Assembly (NCBI GenBank): GCA_949128015.1
Contig: CASBRC010000059.1
Location: forward strand, 1-6,566
Source: Synechococcales cyanobacterium PMM_0003
GTDB lineage: Bacteria > Cyanobacteriota > Cyanobacteriia > Pseudanabaenales > Pseudanabaenaceae
Length of the DNA stretch: 6,566 nt
Reading direction: 5' to 3'
Shown here: in pieces, positions 5,595-6,566 of the stretch
How the letters are laid out: each line of letters begins with the position of its first letter
Numbering within the stretch: position 1 is the stretch's first letter
The notes under the pieces: generated by a model
What the model saw: only the letters and a program-made list of their open reading frames with translations
Told to the model about the DNA's origin: nothing
The model's database searches: none
Position numbers and translations under genes: made by a program

Positions 5595-6233
5595 ATGAAT
5601 TCTACATTAGTTAAACTAGCAGACAACCATTTATCAATTCCGATCGCACCACCAAGAGTTTTGCATCTTCTCAATCATGGTCTCAAGTGCTATTGCTTCA
5701 AGCGTCACGAATATGTTCCACTGCGTAGTGATGTGTTGTGGCGGATCAAAGCTGGAATTGTGCGGACGATGACTTGGGATGAGGATGGAAATCAGATTGT
5801 ATTAGGATTATGGAGCGAGGGCGATATTGTTGGTAGTCTGATGTCTACGCTGGAGCCATATCAGATTCAGTGTTTAAATGATGTCGAGGTGGAAATATTA
5901 CCATCGATTTTATGGGAACAAGTTTCTAGTGCGATTATTTCCCATTGCCAACAGACTCAACATTTACTGAGTATTTCTCATTGCCGCACAATTGATCTCA
6001 AGCTGAAGAAATGCCTAATTTGGTTGTCTGAAAAGTTTGGCAAATCTTGCGATCGCGGGATCACGATTGACATTAAACTGACGCATCAAGATATCGCCGA
6101 TACAATTGGCTCAACGAGAGTGACGATAACTAGAGCGTTAAATCAATTACGGGTTGAGGGATTAATTAGTTGGAAAAACCACTATTTAACATTGCACCGA
6201 GATTTCAAGGAAAAGTCATTTCTAACTCTATAA
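5595..6233 (+). CDS. Crp/Fnr-family transcriptional regulator, NtcA-like DNA-binding domain
   Basis: This 212-residue protein has a cyclic-nucleotide-binding-type N-terminal barrel (residues ~25-105, including VLWRIKAGIVRTMTWDEDG and LWSEGDIVGS), a dimerisation helix (~107-140) and a C-terminal winged helix-turn-helix. Residues ~155-200 (GITIDIKLTHQDIADTIGS, then TRVTITRALNQLRVEGLI) closely resemble NtcA. The canonical cAMP-binding pattern with a conserved Arg-Ser/Thr is not seen, so cAMP is probably not the ligand. It has seven cysteines (32, 34, 93, 118, 130, 140, 152), including a C-x-C pair, leaving room for a redox or metal signal, which is speculative. The start is backed by agagg at 5582-5586. 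Its place between isiA and the isiB remnant suggests a part in the iron-stress response. Similarity to NtcA is in the DNA-binding domain; it is not clearly NtcA itself. Confidence 0.92.
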   Translation: MNSTLVKLADNHLSIPIAPPRVLHLLNHGLKCYCFKRHEYVPLRSDVLWRIKAGIVRTMTWDEDGNQIVLGLWSEGDIVGSLMSTLEPYQIQCLNDVEVEILPSILWEQVSSAIISHCQQTQHLLSISHCRTIDLKLKKCLIWLSEKFGKSCDRGITIDIKLTHQDIADTIGSTRVTITRALNQLRVEGLISWKNHYLTLHRDFKEKSFLTL

Positions 6234-6234
6234 A

Positions 6235-6254
6235 CAATGGGCTTAAGCCCATTG
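6235..6254. terminator. Perfect 20-bp palindrome after the regulator gene
   Basis: The 10 bases 6235-6244 are exactly complementary to 6245-6254 (caatgggctt against aagcccattg), starting 2 bases after the TAA. As RNA it gives a stem of about 7-8 bp. Its position suggests an operon-end hairpin, but no T-run follows. A dimeric regulator site upstream of isiB is an alternative. Confidence 0.4.
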
Positions 6255-6313
6255 CCTGTGCCGAGCGATATCGGAAACCATTCTAAATCAAATTTTTAAC
6301 TAGGAGAAAGACA

Positions 6314-6382
6314 ATGGCTATTGGTTTATTTTATGGAACTCAGACTAGTAATACTGAGAGCGCATCTGAGTTTGGTGTGTAG
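6314..6382 (+). pseudogene. isiB: isiB flavodoxin remnant with internal deletion
   Basis: A strong ribosome-binding site (aggaga, 6302-6307, 6 bases before the ATG) leads into 22 codons beginning MAIGLFYGTQTSNTES and ending ASEFGV-stop. The first 16 residues match the N-terminus of cyanobacterial long-chain flavodoxin, including the FMN phosphate loop TQTGNT, here with Ser for Gly. Full flavodoxins run ~170 residues and commonly end in SEFGL or similar, so the tail SEFGV-stop looks like the authentic C-terminus. The simplest reading is an in-frame loss of roughly 150 codons that kept both ends. The product cannot hold FMN or carry electrons. An assembly collapse is an alternative. isiB normally follows isiA and replaces ferredoxin under iron limitation. 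Confidence 0.8.
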
Positions 6383-6439
6383 AAGCGTACAACGCCATAG
6401 TAAAAGATAGGATTAGAGTTATTAGGTTAATTTGAGTCG

Positions 6440-6566
6440 ATGATAGTTCAGAAATTTAGAATTAGCAATTATTCAATTTTGCGCGATCGCTTTCTCCCAA
6501 CTTTAGTTTTATTAACGATGGGACTGCTATTGACAATGACAGTTTCCCTATGCCAAGGTGCAGTTC
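6440..6566 (+). CDS. Second FecCD-type permease, N-terminal part (runs off the window)
   Basis: ATG at 6440 opens a frame of 42 complete codons to the window end. An in-frame TAA at 6428-6430 leaves this ATG as the first usable start. There is a short basic N-terminus (MIVQKFRISNYSILRDRF), then a hydrophobic span ending TVSLCQGAV. That pattern is typical of the first helix of FecCD-family siderophore permeases, where SLxxGxV or SVGQGEY precedes the first loop. It could pair with the permease at 3091-4128 or belong to a separate importer. The ribosome-binding site is weak (gag at 6434-6436). A HIP1 site lies at 6483-6490. Family assignment rests on a short stretch. Confidence 0.6.
   Translation, partial: MIVQKFRISNYSILRDRFLPTLVLLTMGLLLTMTVSLCQGAV

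Noticed and set aside
6383..6439. Possible remaining flavodoxin coding sequence after the stop
   Set aside because: Reading the frames here gives no flavodoxin-like stretch. The region appears to be plain intergenic DNA before the second permease.

Overview
The window looks cyanobacterial, AT-leaning and probably filamentous or Pseudanabaena-like (the genus is a guess). The evidence is an unmistakable IsiA chlorophyll-binding protein, a flavodoxin (isiB) remnant, an NtcA-like Crp/Fnr regulator, and ten perfect copies of the cyanobacterial octamer GCGATCGC (HIP1), starting at 1830, 2022, 2633, 3175, 3424, 3535, 3751, 5498, 6049 and 6483. Every gene is on the + strand and the theme is iron starvation.

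Left part (1-4128): the C-terminal half of a TonB-dependent outer-membrane receptor is followed, after a 49-bp perfect hairpin repeat, by a tight three-gene operon. Its genes are a two-domain protein ending in a thioredoxin-like [2Fe-2S] ferredoxin, a periplasmic-binding lipoprotein (FecB/BtuF type) and a FecCD-type membrane permease. The last three are joined by two ATGA stop/start overlaps. Together they could take a metal chelate (siderophore, haem or cobalamin-like; iron is favoured by context) through the outer membrane, capture it in the periplasm and move it across the inner membrane, with the ferredoxin protein as a possible cytosolic reductase. No ATPase gene is in the window.

Middle (4129-5594): a leader with a hairpin and a good Fur box precedes isiA. 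isiA is followed by another copy of the hairpin repeat, an unlisted 29-residue single-span membrane peptide ORF, and a 15-bp tandem duplication that carries the ribosome-binding site of the next gene.

Right part (5595-6566): a cysteine-rich Crp/Fnr regulator, a short palindrome, and then an isiB remnant. The remnant keeps the first ~16 flavodoxin codons and what looks like the last few (SEFGV-stop), with the interior missing. The window ends in the first 42 codons of a second FecCD-type permease.

The most interesting points are: (1) a 59-bp palindromic repeat sitting in frame inside the signal peptide of the binding protein; (2) a family of such hairpins whose arms differ but stay complementary; (3) the apparent in-frame internal deletion of isiB; (4) the small membrane ORF and regulator lying between isiA and isiB; (5) the ferredoxin-fused protein of unknown reaction within an uptake operon. 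No mobile element, CRISPR array, rRNA or tRNA was seen.
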